Source: an uncultured Chloroflexota bacterium (GTDB taxonomy: Bacteria; Chloroflexota; Anaerolineae; Anaerolineales; Anaerolineaceae). Taken from it: a stretch of DNA of 17,738 bases. A program made the position numbers and the translations under genes. How positions within the stretch are numbered: position 1 is the first letter of the stretch; each line of letters starts with the position of its first letter. The notes under the pieces were generated by a model. The model was given only the letters and a program-made list of their open reading frames with translations, made no database searches and was not told the DNA's origin. The DNA is taken from positions 1-17,738 of the forward strand of contig CADBKS010000039.1 in the NCBI GenBank assembly GCA_902795255.1. Reading direction: 5' to 3'. Positions 7,665-14,239 of this stretch are shown here, piece after piece.

Positions 7665-8195
7665 TCAAACCATCATAAATTCGTTTTCCTGTTCGATATA
7701 TCGGCAAAAGATGAAGACTCCGCAGAGGACTTCGGGTGAAAAATCCCGGTCGTTTTCGATTTTCCATCCGCCCGTGATTCCTTTATGAACGATGCGGATG
7801 ACCTCGGTATTGGAATCGTCCAGAACAATATAGTTCTGTTCATTCTCCATGCAGAGCGTATATTCCCCTCCGCCGATCACGACTTTCGCGTGGTCCACCC
7901 GCGGCATTCTGCAGATCGGCCAGCCGGTCATGTCCGGGTCATCTCCTGCCGCGTATTCCGGCAGCCCTTCCGCAATGATATTTCCTTCCTGATCTTCCAG
8001 CACATATTCCTTCCAGCGGACGTCTCCGCAGTGCGCATGTTCAGGATCCAGTGTCCGGATCTTTGTTTCGAGAACCATTTCACCTTCCGGAACGAATATT
8101 TTTTTGACGGAATCTGTCAGGGAGCTTTTGACTTTTGCCAGAACGTTATGGTTCGGGTCCTGATAAAGAATTCCGGATTTCATCGTATAAACCAT
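7665..8195 (-). CDS. Hypothetical protein, possible LURP-one/Tubby C-terminal-like fold
   Basis: A 176-residue soluble protein with no signal peptide or membrane helix. I cannot name it with certainty. It is built of alternating short beta-type strands with recurring 'asp-x-x-gly/asn' turns (LEDQEGNIIAEG, VIGGGEYTLCMENEQNYIV, LDDSNTEVIRIVHKG, WKIENDRDF). It ends in a hydrophobic C-terminal helix, LCGVFIFCRYIEQENEF. This layout resembles the LURP-one-related/Tubby C-terminal-like family of small bacterial proteins, of unknown role. The start MVYTMK is supported by AAGAAGG (minus strand of 8201-8207), which lies directly at the upstream CHR stop, 12 nt away, so it belongs to the CHR operon. An internal Met at residue 5 is a weaker alternative start. 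The fold assignment is by overall pattern only. Confidence 0.7.
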   Translation of the reverse strand: MVYTMKSGILYQDPNHNVLAKVKSSLTDSVKKIFVPEGEMVLETKIRTLDPEHAHCGDVRWKEYVLEDQEGNIIAEGLPEYAAGDDPDMTGWPICRMPRVDHAKVVIGGGEYTLCMENEQNYIVLDDSNTEVIRIVHKGITGGWKIENDRDFSPEVLCGVFIFCRYIEQENEFMMV

Positions 8196-8207
8196 GAGAG
8201 CCTTCTT

Positions 8208-8771
8208 TCAAAAAACAGAATATAAAATCACACCGGCAAGACCGGATCCGGCCATGACCCACAGCGGATTCGGTTTCCATTTGCGCAGAATGGTGATTCC
8301 CGTGATAAAAATCAAACAGGCAATCAGGTCCGCACTGCTCAGATCCGCGGGAAGCGTTCTCTGCTTATAAACTGCCATGATGAGGAGGGAGATCCCGGCG
8401 GAAGCGATCATCGCGATCACAGCGGGCCGCAGTCCGGAGAGGATGCCCTGAACAATGTTCAGCCCGCGGAACCGGTAATAGACGTAAGCAAGCGTCATCA
8501 CGATGATGCAGGATGGAAAAACACAGCCGACCGTCGCGACGACCGCGCCGGTAATTCCGGCGATTTGGATCCCGACAAATGTTGCGGAGTTGACGGCGAT
8601 CGGGCCGGGCGTCATTTCGGCGATCGTCATGATATCCGCGAATTGCGGCATGCTCAGCCAGGCGTGGCGGTCAACCACCTGTTCCTGGATCAGGGGAATT
8701 GCCGCGTATCCTCCGCCAATGCTGAATAAGCCGATTTGGAAAAAGCTCCAGAATAATTCAAGTAAGATCAT
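8208..8771 (-). CDS. Chromate transporter (CHR family), second half-size subunit
   Basis: A 187-residue membrane protein of the short-chain CHR family, in which two half-size proteins encoded in tandem are thought to form one transporter. The family motifs are FSIGGGYAAIPLIQEQVV near the N terminus and MTPGPIAVNSATFVG around residues 53-67, then several hydrophobic helices to the end (GLAGVILYSVF). Its start overlaps the stop of the partner gene by ATGA (8768-8771). Known members export chromate or transport sulfate-like oxyanions, but many CHR pairs in anaerobes have no tested substrate. Divergence from a LysR gene is a common arrangement for this family. Substrate here is therefore unproven. 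Confidence 0.9.
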   Translation of the reverse strand: MILLELFWSFFQIGLFSIGGGYAAIPLIQEQVVDRHAWLSMPQFADIMTIAEMTPGPIAVNSATFVGIQIAGITGAVVATVGCVFPSCIIVMTLAYVYYRFRGLNIVQGILSGLRPAVIAMIASAGISLLIMAVYKQRTLPADLSSADLIACLIFITGITILRKWKPNPLWVMAGSGLAGVILYSVF

Positions 8772-9346
8772 ATCCTTGCATGTCCTTTCTGCTGCATGTT
8801 CCGGTAAACTGTGTCAAATGCACCGATGATCCCGCAGATCAGAATGATCATAATGATATTGACGGACAGAAAACGGACAGCGATAAACGAGCAGATCATC
8901 ACCATGACCGGCAACATGCGTTTTTGTTTCAGAACCGTTTTGGACATATTGATCACGACATCAAAAATAACGGCAGCGACACCGCAGAGCATGCCGTCCA
9001 TTGCCATATTCACGATGGCATTATCCCGAAATGCCTTGTAAAACATGGAAATTATTGAAATGATGAGCAGCGGCGGAATGATCGTTCCCAATACGGTCAG
9101 CAGCGCTCCGGGGATCCCGGCAACATGGTATCCCACGAGGATCGAGGCATTCACTGCAATTGCGCCCGGAGAAGATTGGGCGATGGCTGTAAGATCCAGC
9201 ATCTCCTCTTCTTCGATCCAGCCCAGTTCCTCCACAAACTTTTTCCGCATCAGCGGAATAATTACGAAACCGCCTCCAAAAGTACAGGCGCTCAGCTTGA
9301 ATGTTGAGAGGAACAGCGTTTTATATTTTTCGAATTCAACCGACAT
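8768..9346 (-). CDS. Chromate transporter (CHR family), first half-size subunit
   Basis: A 192-residue membrane protein, partner of the following gene. It shows the CHR motif SACTFGGGFVIIPLM (19-33), a conserved loop AQSSPGAIAVNASILVGY, and hydrophobic segments ending in IIMIILICGIIGAF before a short polar tail. The start at 9346 (MSVEFEK) is preferred over an in-frame ATG 33 nt upstream, because AAGGAAGG (minus strand of 9354-9361) lies at ideal spacing before it. The longer form would place the Shine-Dalgarno inside the coding sequence. The two subunits differ clearly from each other, consistent with an antiparallel heterodimer. It is the first gene of a three-gene - strand operon. Confidence 0.9.
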   Translation of the reverse strand: MSVEFEKYKTLFLSTFKLSACTFGGGFVIIPLMRKKFVEELGWIEEEEMLDLTAIAQSSPGAIAVNASILVGYHVAGIPGALLTVLGTIIPPLLIISIISMFYKAFRDNAIVNMAMDGMLCGVAAVIFDVVINMSKTVLKQKRMLPVMVMICSFIAVRFLSVNIIMIILICGIIGAFDTVYRNMQQKGHARI

Positions 9347-9377
9347 ACAACTACCTTCCTTATTTTGAACCTGCAGC

Positions 9378-9407
9378 ATTGTAACACCGGTCCGAAAATA
9401 ATGGAAA
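9378..9407 (-). promoter_or_regulatory. Candidate promoter of the CHR operon
   Basis: On the - strand TTTCCA (9402-9407) and TACAAT (9378-9383) are separated by 18 nt. The -10 matches the sigma-70 consensus at 5 of 6 positions and the -35 at 4 of 6. Transcription would start about 30 nt before the ATG at 9346. The -35 touches the palindrome at 9405-9418. Confidence 0.4.
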
Positions 9408-9430
9408 TAATATTATTTTACAGATAAAAT
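9402..9430 (+). promoter_or_regulatory. Candidate lysR promoter with LysR-type palindrome
   Basis: TGGAAA (9402-9407) and TAAAAT (9425-9430) are 17 nt apart on the + strand, giving a plausible sigma-70 promoter for lysR. The 14-bp perfect palindrome AAATAATATTATTT (9405-9418) lies between, and T9408 to A9420 fits the T-N11-A pattern of LysR boxes. The same hexamer position serves as the -35 of the divergent promoter, so a regulator bound here could control both directions. The region is AT-rich, so chance palindromes are possible. Confidence 0.4.
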
Positions 9431-9457
9431 AAGTAAAACAATATAAGGAGCGTCCGA

Positions 9458-10375
9458 ATGACAGTTCGTCATATGATCATTTTCCGCACAGTGTGCGAAA
9501 TCGGATTTAATCTGACAAAAGCTGCCTCGGTTCTTTATATGACGCAGCCTGCAGTCAGTCTGGCCATTAAGGAACTGGAGGACTACTACGGGGTCAGACT
9601 TTTTGACCGGATCGGAAAAAGGCTGAAAATTACAGATGCGGGCCGGCATTTCCTGAAATATGCGATCCATATTACGGATCTGTTCAGTGATATGGAGACG
9701 GGACTCCGGGATTGGGATTCGAAAGGGATCCTGCGCATCGGGGCCAGCATCACGATCGGGGCACAATTTTTACCCAGCTACGTAAAAGCATTCGCGAACC
9801 TTTGTCCGGAAATCGATGTCAGGGTCGTCATTGATCAGAGTGAACGGATCGAGGAACGGATTATGGAAAATGAGCTGGACTTTGCTTTGATCGAAGGAAT
9901 ACCGCGTCACCCGGATGTTTTGTCTGAGGCGTATATGGAAGACCATATGAGCGTTATCTGCGGTGTCGGGAGGGGCTGGACGCAGGGACAGACGATTTCA
10001 ATTGAGGAATTTAAAAACCAGCGTTTTCTGCTCCGGGAACCGGGGAGCGGAACCCGGGATGTTTTCAATCGTGTGACAGAACATGCGGGAATGCATATCA
10101 TTCCTGCCTGGGAAGCAATGAGCACGACCGCACTGGTAAATGCCGTGATCAGCGGTCTTGGGATCGCGGTCCTTCCGCACCGCATGATCCTGCCGGCACT
10201 GAAACGCGGCCTGATCTGTACAGTCAATGTCGAAGGACTCGTGTTCCGGCGCAGTTTCTACATTATTTTTCATAAAGATAAATTTCTGACAGCATCCGCC
10301 AAAAAATTCATGGAACTCACAAGAAATTACGAGGCTGATTACCCGATGCCCGATTATTTCGGGTTATGGGAATAA
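9458..10375 (+). CDS. LysR-family transcriptional regulator
   Basis: A 305-residue regulator of normal family length. The N-terminal winged HTH (about 1-65) contains LTKAASVLYMTQPAVSLAIK and LEDYYGVRLFDRIGKRLKIT, both typical LysR patterns. A linker helix follows, and from about residue 88 comes the periplasmic-binding-like effector domain (LRIGASITIGAQFLPSYV, FALIEG, REPGSGTRDVF, NAVISGLGIAVLPHRMI). AAGGAG at 9445-9450 sets the ATG at 9458. It is divergent from the CHR/LOR-like operon, which LysR proteins usually regulate, with an effector possibly being the transported anion. LFDR, GSGTRD and GLGIAVLP place it with CysB/CbbR-like anion- and metabolite-sensing members, but the ligand cannot be read from sequence. 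Confidence 0.95.
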   Translation: MTVRHMIIFRTVCEIGFNLTKAASVLYMTQPAVSLAIKELEDYYGVRLFDRIGKRLKITDAGRHFLKYAIHITDLFSDMETGLRDWDSKGILRIGASITIGAQFLPSYVKAFANLCPEIDVRVVIDQSERIEERIMENELDFALIEGIPRHPDVLSEAYMEDHMSVICGVGRGWTQGQTISIEEFKNQRFLLREPGSGTRDVFNRVTEHAGMHIIPAWEAMSTTALVNAVISGLGIAVLPHRMILPALKRGLICTVNVEGLVFRRSFYIIFHKDKFLTASAKKFMELTRNYEADYPMPDYFGLWE

Positions 10376-10378
10376 TAA

Positions 10379-10401
10379 GTGGGACAGGGGGACGGTCCCA
10401 C
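10379..10401. repeat. GC-rich hairpin, REP-like
   Basis: A 7-bp perfect inverted repeat, GTGGGAC and GTCCCAC, flanks a G-rich 9-nt loop (AGGGGGACG). It begins 4 nt after the lysR stop. The core GGGACAGGGGGACGGTCCC resembles palindromic units seen scattered through clostridial-type genomes and associated with IS200-like REP elements. No poly-T follows, so it is a poor intrinsic terminator. A single copy was seen in the window. Confidence 0.5.
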
Positions 10402-10415
10402 GCTTTGTCGGAGGC

Positions 10416-10607
10416 TTACAGGACGCGGGAGAGGAAGCCTTCGGTGCCGGTGCAGACCAGGGCGTTGGACAGGCGGATCAGGTCTTCGAGCGGGGCTGCC
10501 TGATTTTCGCACCATTGATGTTTGACGCCGATTATCGAAATATTGATAAAAAAGCGCGGTAAACCGTTATATAATTTTTTGATGCGGGGCTGCAAATCGA
10601 TTTTCAA
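10416..10607 (-). pseudogene. Possible decayed fragment of a TetR-type regulator C terminus
   Basis: This lies in the 308-nt stretch between lysR and the ArsC-like gene, which holds no intact gene. The - strand frame reads a 63-residue stretch with PRFFINISIIGVKHQWCEN followed by PLEDLIRLSNAL. That resembles the end of TetR-family ligand-binding domains (a hydrophobic helix, Ile-Gly, a Trp, then a P-x-E-E/D-L helix). No HTH domain is found upstream in any - strand frame before 10680. If the likeness is real it is a remnant; otherwise this stretch is simply non-coding. Confidence 0.3.
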
Positions 10608-10683
10608 GTGCCCCTGTTGATCCGGCCGAATCCCGGTGCGGTGCGTGTGGCCGTGAACACAGCATGCCAGAATTAAGGTGAAA

Positions 10684-11025
10684 ATGAATATTCAGATTTT
10701 TGGAACAAAGAAAAGCGCGGATACCCGTAAGGCGGAGCGTTTTTTCAGGGAACGGGGCATAAAGTATCAGTTTATTGATCTTAAGGAAAAAGGATTGAGC
10801 CGGGGTGAATTTCAGTCTGTGCTCCAGGCGGTGGGGAGTCTTGATGCAATGATCGATAAGACCTGCAGAGACGAGGCACTTTTGGCCCTGATCCGTTATC
10901 TTGTCCCGGAGAACCGTCTGCAAAAGGTTCTTGAAAACCAGACGGTTCTGAAGCAGCCAATCGTCCGCAATGGCCGGCAGGCAACAGTTGGGTACGCTCC
11001 CGATGTATGGAAGGAATGGAACTGA
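10684..11025 (+). CDS. ArsC/Spx-like family protein, active-site Cys replaced by Ser
   Basis: A 113-residue thioredoxin-fold protein of the arsenate-reductase-like family (ArsC/YffB/Spx). It shows IQIFGTKKSADTRKAERFF at the N terminus, GIKYQFIDLKEKGLSRGEF, and the C-terminal KQPIVRNGRQATVGY with the family's Pro-Ile-Val-Arg segment, then DVWKEW. In most members the position after GTKK is the redox Cys; here it is Ser 11 (codon AGC). The only Cys left is in DKTCRDE, mid-protein. Its function is therefore probably not arsenate reduction. The start at ATG 10684 is favoured because AAGGTG (10675-10680) can serve as Shine-Dalgarno; a GTG at 10678 inside that motif would add two residues but leaves no ribosome site. 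It has no obvious operon partner. Confidence 0.85.
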   Translation: MNIQIFGTKKSADTRKAERFFRERGIKYQFIDLKEKGLSRGEFQSVLQAVGSLDAMIDKTCRDEALLALIRYLVPENRLQKVLENQTVLKQPIVRNGRQATVGYAPDVWKEWN

Positions 11026-11144
11026 TTCTGCCGGATGTCAGTTGATGCAGCAATTAGAAGTGTACGTTTCAGAAAAAGTCTGCTGAAAAATGAAATTGTA
11101 TTTATTTTCCAGAAGAAAGTCACAGAATTCTGAGACATATGTAA

Positions 11145-11173
11145 TTGATTATTGCAGAAAAATATGATAGGAT
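11145..11173 (+). promoter_or_regulatory. Candidate gntR promoter
   Basis: TTGATT (11145-11150) and TAGGAT (11168-11173) are 17 nt apart. Each matches the sigma-70 hexamers at 4 of 6 positions. The start of transcription would fall at about 11180, directly before the repeats at 11182-11212, which is where a repressor would block initiation. The region before it (11026-11144) shows no gene, only short weak inverted repeats. Confidence 0.4.
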
Positions 11174-11181
11174 AGGAGAAA

Positions 11182-11212
11182 GTATACAAATTGTATACAA
11201 TAAATATACAAT
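11182..11212 (+). promoter_or_regulatory. GntR operator: three TATACAA repeats at 11-bp period
   Basis: TATACAA occurs at 11183-11189, 11194-11200 and 11205-11211, exactly 11 bp apart, so on one face of the helix. The middle copy forms the perfect palindrome ATTGTATACAAT (11190-11201). The first two copies also form a 17-bp inverted repeat, GTATACAAATTGTATAC (11182-11198). The palindrome fits the T-T-G-T...A-C-A-A style of FCD-type GntR operators. The third copy runs into the proposed ATG of gntR, implying autorepression. Confidence 0.75.
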
Positions 11213-11840
11213 GAGAAAACAAGAATATATCTACTCTGTATTGAAAAATGAAATCATCAGCGGAACGCTTCCCAGTGATACGCCGCTTCGTGAGATCGAC
11301 CTTGCCACACGTTTCGAGGTGAGCAGAACTCCGATTCGTGAAGTTCTCCGTCAGCTCGCTGTGGAAAAACTGATCCGGATCATTCCGAATTCAGGCGCTT
11401 ATGTGGGGGCGTTCACCTGGGAGGAAGCAACTGAAGTGTTTGAAGTCCGGCAGGGGCTTGAAAGCTTTGCCGCAGGTCTGGCTGCAGCCAGAATATCAAA
11501 TGACGCGATCGCGAAGCTCGAAGCGCTGTACGCAGAGATGGAAAAAATCGTTGAGCAAAACGATGGCGAAAAATATGCGGAAGCTGATGAAGCGTTCCAT
11601 GAGATCATCAACCGGAGCAGCGGAAATAAATTTTTGATCGAAACCATACACTCTGTTGACGACCGGGCGAAGCTTTCAAGGCTGCGCAGAAATTCTTATC
11701 AGCATGGTACCATGCGCCTTTCCCTGCAGGGGCACAGAGAGATCATTGATCTGCTGCGGGAGCATAACAGCGAAATGGCGTCCAGAAAAATGATGGAACA
11801 CGGCAGAACGCTGTTCAACGATCTGCCTTTACAAACATGA
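11211..11840 (+). CDS. GntR-family transcriptional regulator, FCD (FadR-C) domain
   Basis: A 209-residue repressor-type regulator. The N-terminal winged helix (1-70) contains LREIDLATRFEVSRTPIREVLRQL-like sequence with the recognition core VSRTPIREVL (37-46) and PNSGAYVG. The C-terminal all-helical FCD domain (75-205) keeps the metal-ligand set D126-x3-H130, H175 and H197, and so probably binds a carboxylate or sugar-acid-type effector through a metal. ATG 11211 gives the usual N terminus, but no clear Shine-Dalgarno precedes it. An in-frame TTG at 11145 would add 22 residues that do not look like family sequence. The AGGAG at 11174-11178 is about 32 nt away, so the message may be nearly leaderless. 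It probably controls itself and the six genes downstream. Confidence 0.92.
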   Translation: MRKQEYIYSVLKNEIISGTLPSDTPLREIDLATRFEVSRTPIREVLRQLAVEKLIRIIPNSGAYVGAFTWEEATEVFEVRQGLESFAAGLAAARISNDAIAKLEALYAEMEKIVEQNDGEKYAEADEAFHEIINRSSGNKFLIETIHSVDDRAKLSRLRRNSYQHGTMRLSLQGHREIIDLLREHNSEMASRKMMEHGRTLFNDLPLQT

Positions 11841-11855
11841 TACAAGGAGAATGAC

Positions 11856-12644
11856 ATGTTAGAAACGATTCGCGATTTGATGGGCAGTGAGAAATATATC
11901 ATAGCTGCGGTTCATACACTTCCGTTGCCCGGAAGCCCCTACTATGACCGTGAAGGCGGGATGAAGAAAATCATCGCCAGGGCGAAAAGTGACGCAAAAA
12001 TTCTGGCCGATAACGGAGTTCAGTCCTTTTTGTTCACAAATGAAGCGGATATGCCTTACCTGTTTAGAATGCCGCAGGAAGGGATCGCTGCTTTCACTGC
12101 GGTCGTCAGTGAAGTGATGGCGGAAAACACGATTCCGTACGGTGTCAATGTACTGGTCGATGTGCATGCCGCTTTCAGTGTCGCTCATGCGACCGGGGCT
12201 TCATTTATTCGCGGGTTGTTCTCTGGTGTTTATGTCACCGATAACGGTATTATTGAAAATCAGGGCGCCAATGTTTTCAGAGAGAGAGCAAATCTCGGCG
12301 CCAGACTCCCTTATTTCTTTCACAATTTAGCATCTCCTATCGGTAAGCCCCTGGTTGCCAGGGATGGCGCTGAGGAAGCAAAATCGATCCTGGCCCATAT
12401 TCCGGTGGACGGCTTCACGCTCCCGGCAAAAGATATCGAAATGTTCAGAAAAGTCAAACAGACAGCTCCGGACATGCCGCTTGTTGTCGGGACCGGGACT
12501 AGTCACCAGAACCTGCCGCAGCTTCTTGAAGTCTGCGACGGAACGATCGTTGCGACCTGCCTGCGCACTGAAGGGAAACTGCTTAATCCTGTCGATCCCC
12601 AGCGTGTAAAAGAGTTCATGAAGATCTTCCGTTCCTGCCTGTAG
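11856..12644 (+). CDS. BtpA/SgcQ-family protein
   Basis: A 262-residue TIM-barrel protein of the BtpA family. Typical features are AAVHTLPLPGSPYYD (17-31), a nearly conserved NEADMPYLF at about residue 63 (usually N-F-x-D-x-P-F), GVNVLVD, GASFIRG, and the C-terminal VVGTGTSHQNL with a phosphate-loop character. The family includes a cyanobacterial photosystem-assembly factor and E. coli SgcQ of the sgc sugar operon; biochemical function is unsettled. In heterotrophs it usually appears beside sugar kinases and transporters, which fits an enzyme acting on a sugar phosphate (aldolase, epimerase or glycosyl-cleavage type). AAGGAG (11843-11848) precedes the ATG, 15 nt after gntR. Family call is firm; reaction is unknown. 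Confidence 0.9.
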   Translation: MLETIRDLMGSEKYIIAAVHTLPLPGSPYYDREGGMKKIIARAKSDAKILADNGVQSFLFTNEADMPYLFRMPQEGIAAFTAVVSEVMAENTIPYGVNVLVDVHAAFSVAHATGASFIRGLFSGVYVTDNGIIENQGANVFRERANLGARLPYFFHNLASPIGKPLVARDGAEEAKSILAHIPVDGFTLPAKDIEMFRKVKQTAPDMPLVVGTGTSHQNLPQLLEVCDGTIVATCLRTEGKLLNPVDPQRVKEFMKIFRSCL

Positions 12645-12690
12645 TGTCTGTCAATTTTCGTTTCGGAAAGATTGCAGTGAGGAAAAGCGA

Positions 12691-14220
12691 ATGGATATTC
12701 TTTTGGGAATGGATGTAGGTACCCAGAGCCTTCGTGTGTGCGCTTTTGACACGAACGGAAATCACCTTGCTGAAGAAGTGATCCCGTTCTGCAGCATGCG
12801 CGAACCGGCTCCGTCCTTTGCGGAACAGTCACCGGATGAATGGTGGAATGCCGCGGTTACCGCATTACGGCGGATCGCGTCCGCTCCGGAACTGTCCGGA
12901 GGAAGATTTGTTGCCCTGTCCTATGGATGTACATCCTGTACGGCAGTGTTTCTTGATTCTTCCGGTGTTCCTGTCCGTCCGGCATTAATGTGGATGGATC
13001 ACCGTTCGGTTAAGGAGGCTAAAACCGTTTATAAAACCGGCAGCCCCGTTCTCCCTTATGCGGGCGGGAATGTTTCTTCAGAGTGGATGCTGCCTAAATT
13101 AATGTGGCTGAAGAAAAATGAACCCCAAACGCTTGAAGCTTCTGCACATATTTTTGAACAGACAGATTTTTTCACTTATAAGCTGACCGGCAAAATTACG
13201 ATCAGCTATAACCATCTGGTCGCGAAATGGAATTATGCGATCCCGGCAGGCGGATGGCCGGAGGGCTTTCTCGAAGAACTTGGTATTGCTGAGCTCAGGG
13301 AAAAATTCCCAAAAAAGATTTGCTTTATGGGGGAACCTGTTGGAACGATTTCTGCTGAAACAGCGGCACAGACAGGTCTGCCGGCGGATATGCTCGTTAT
13401 CCAGGGCGGTATGGATTCTACTGCAGGAATGATCGGGCTGGGAGCTTACAACGTTGGTGAGATCGGGATGAGCCATGGAACTTCGACTGTTTTACAGTGC
13501 CAGTTTGACCGGTTCGTTCCCGATCTGAGGGGACGGCCGGATGCGCTGACGAAAGGGTTGTATCTGATCGGAGGCGGTGAAACATCAACAGGTGCCGTTG
13601 CACAGTGGTGGGTCAAGCAGCTTTCTGAAAAATCCAGCATCGCTTACAGCGATTATTACGATTTTCTTGAATCGAAAGTCGCTGAAATACCTGCAGGCAG
13701 TGACGGTCTGCTTATCCAGGAGCATTTTCAGGGGTCCCGAACGATCCCGGACCAGGATTCACGGGGCATTATAACCGGTCTGACGCTCTACCATTCTTCG
13801 GCTCATATCCTGCGTGCGATCTACGAAAGTATTGCTTACGGAACACGCAGATTCCTTGACCAGCTCACATCGTCCGGTTATCCGCTGAAAAGGATCACAG
13901 TCGGCGGCGGGCTTACAAAAAGCTGTTCCTGCATTCAGATCCTTGCGGACGTGATCCAGATGCCTGTTTATCGTGTAGAGGAAAAAGAACACGGAGCGCT
14001 TGGAGCCGCGATCCTTGCCGGTGTCGGAGCCGGAGTCTTTTCCGGCATAACGGAAGGTATTGAAAGAATGGTTCATTATTCCGTACCGGTGCTGCCGAAT
14101 CCGGATAACAGGGATACTTACGATTTCTATTACAGCCAGTATTGCCGGCTGTATGGAAGAACAAAAGAAATTATTCATAATGTTGTTGAATTCGAACGGG
14201 AATCCGTTCGGAAAAACTGA
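12691..14220 (+). CDS. FGGY-family carbohydrate kinase (ribulokinase/xylulokinase-like)
   Basis: A 509-residue ATP-dependent sugar kinase. The N-terminal FGGY domain has GMDVGTQSLRVCAFD (6-20), LMWMDHRSV (99-107) and FEQTDFFTYKLTG. Catalytic base D242 lies in IQGGMDSTAGMIGLG, followed by SHGTSTV and GGGETSTGAVAQWW. The C-terminal domain has IYESIAYGTRRFLD, the ATP-binding VGGGLTKS and EHGALGAAILAG. WMDHR and the GGMDSTAG loop resemble D-ribulokinase- and YoaC-like members more than glycerol kinases or RhaB, but the sugar cannot be set from sequence. GAGG (12678-12681 region) precedes the ATG. It lies 46 nt after the BtpA gene and 19 nt before the M19 gene in the same operon, so it likely makes the phosphosugar that the BtpA protein uses. 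Confidence 0.92.
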   Translation: MDILLGMDVGTQSLRVCAFDTNGNHLAEEVIPFCSMREPAPSFAEQSPDEWWNAAVTALRRIASAPELSGGRFVALSYGCTSCTAVFLDSSGVPVRPALMWMDHRSVKEAKTVYKTGSPVLPYAGGNVSSEWMLPKLMWLKKNEPQTLEASAHIFEQTDFFTYKLTGKITISYNHLVAKWNYAIPAGGWPEGFLEELGIAELREKFPKKICFMGEPVGTISAETAAQTGLPADMLVIQGGMDSTAGMIGLGAYNVGEIGMSHGTSTVLQCQFDRFVPDLRGRPDALTKGLYLIGGGETSTGAVAQWWVKQLSEKSSIAYSDYYDFLESKVAEIPAGSDGLLIQEHFQGSRTIPDQDSRGIITGLTLYHSSAHILRAIYESIAYGTRRFLDQLTSSGYPLKRITVGGGLTKSCSCIQILADVIQMPVYRVEEKEHGALGAAILAGVGAGVFSGITEGIERMVHYSVPVLPNPDNRDTYDFYYSQYCRLYGRTKEIIHNVVEFERESVRKN

Positions 14221-14239
14221 AAGAAAGAGGAGTGAATTT

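Noticed and set aside
7785..8225. A + strand open frame of 146 codons opposite the LURP-one-like gene
   Set aside because: The - strand gene has a good Shine-Dalgarno, operon spacing and a terminator in the right direction; the + frame has none of these.
10567..10923. A - strand open frame of 118 codons over the ArsC-like gene start
   Set aside because: Opposes a gene with a clear family match, and has no motif of its own.
11067..11088. Hairpin TTTCAG/CTGAAA after the ArsC-like gene as a terminator
   Set aside because: Only 6 bp, AT-rich, 10-nt loop and no U-run, so too weak to call.
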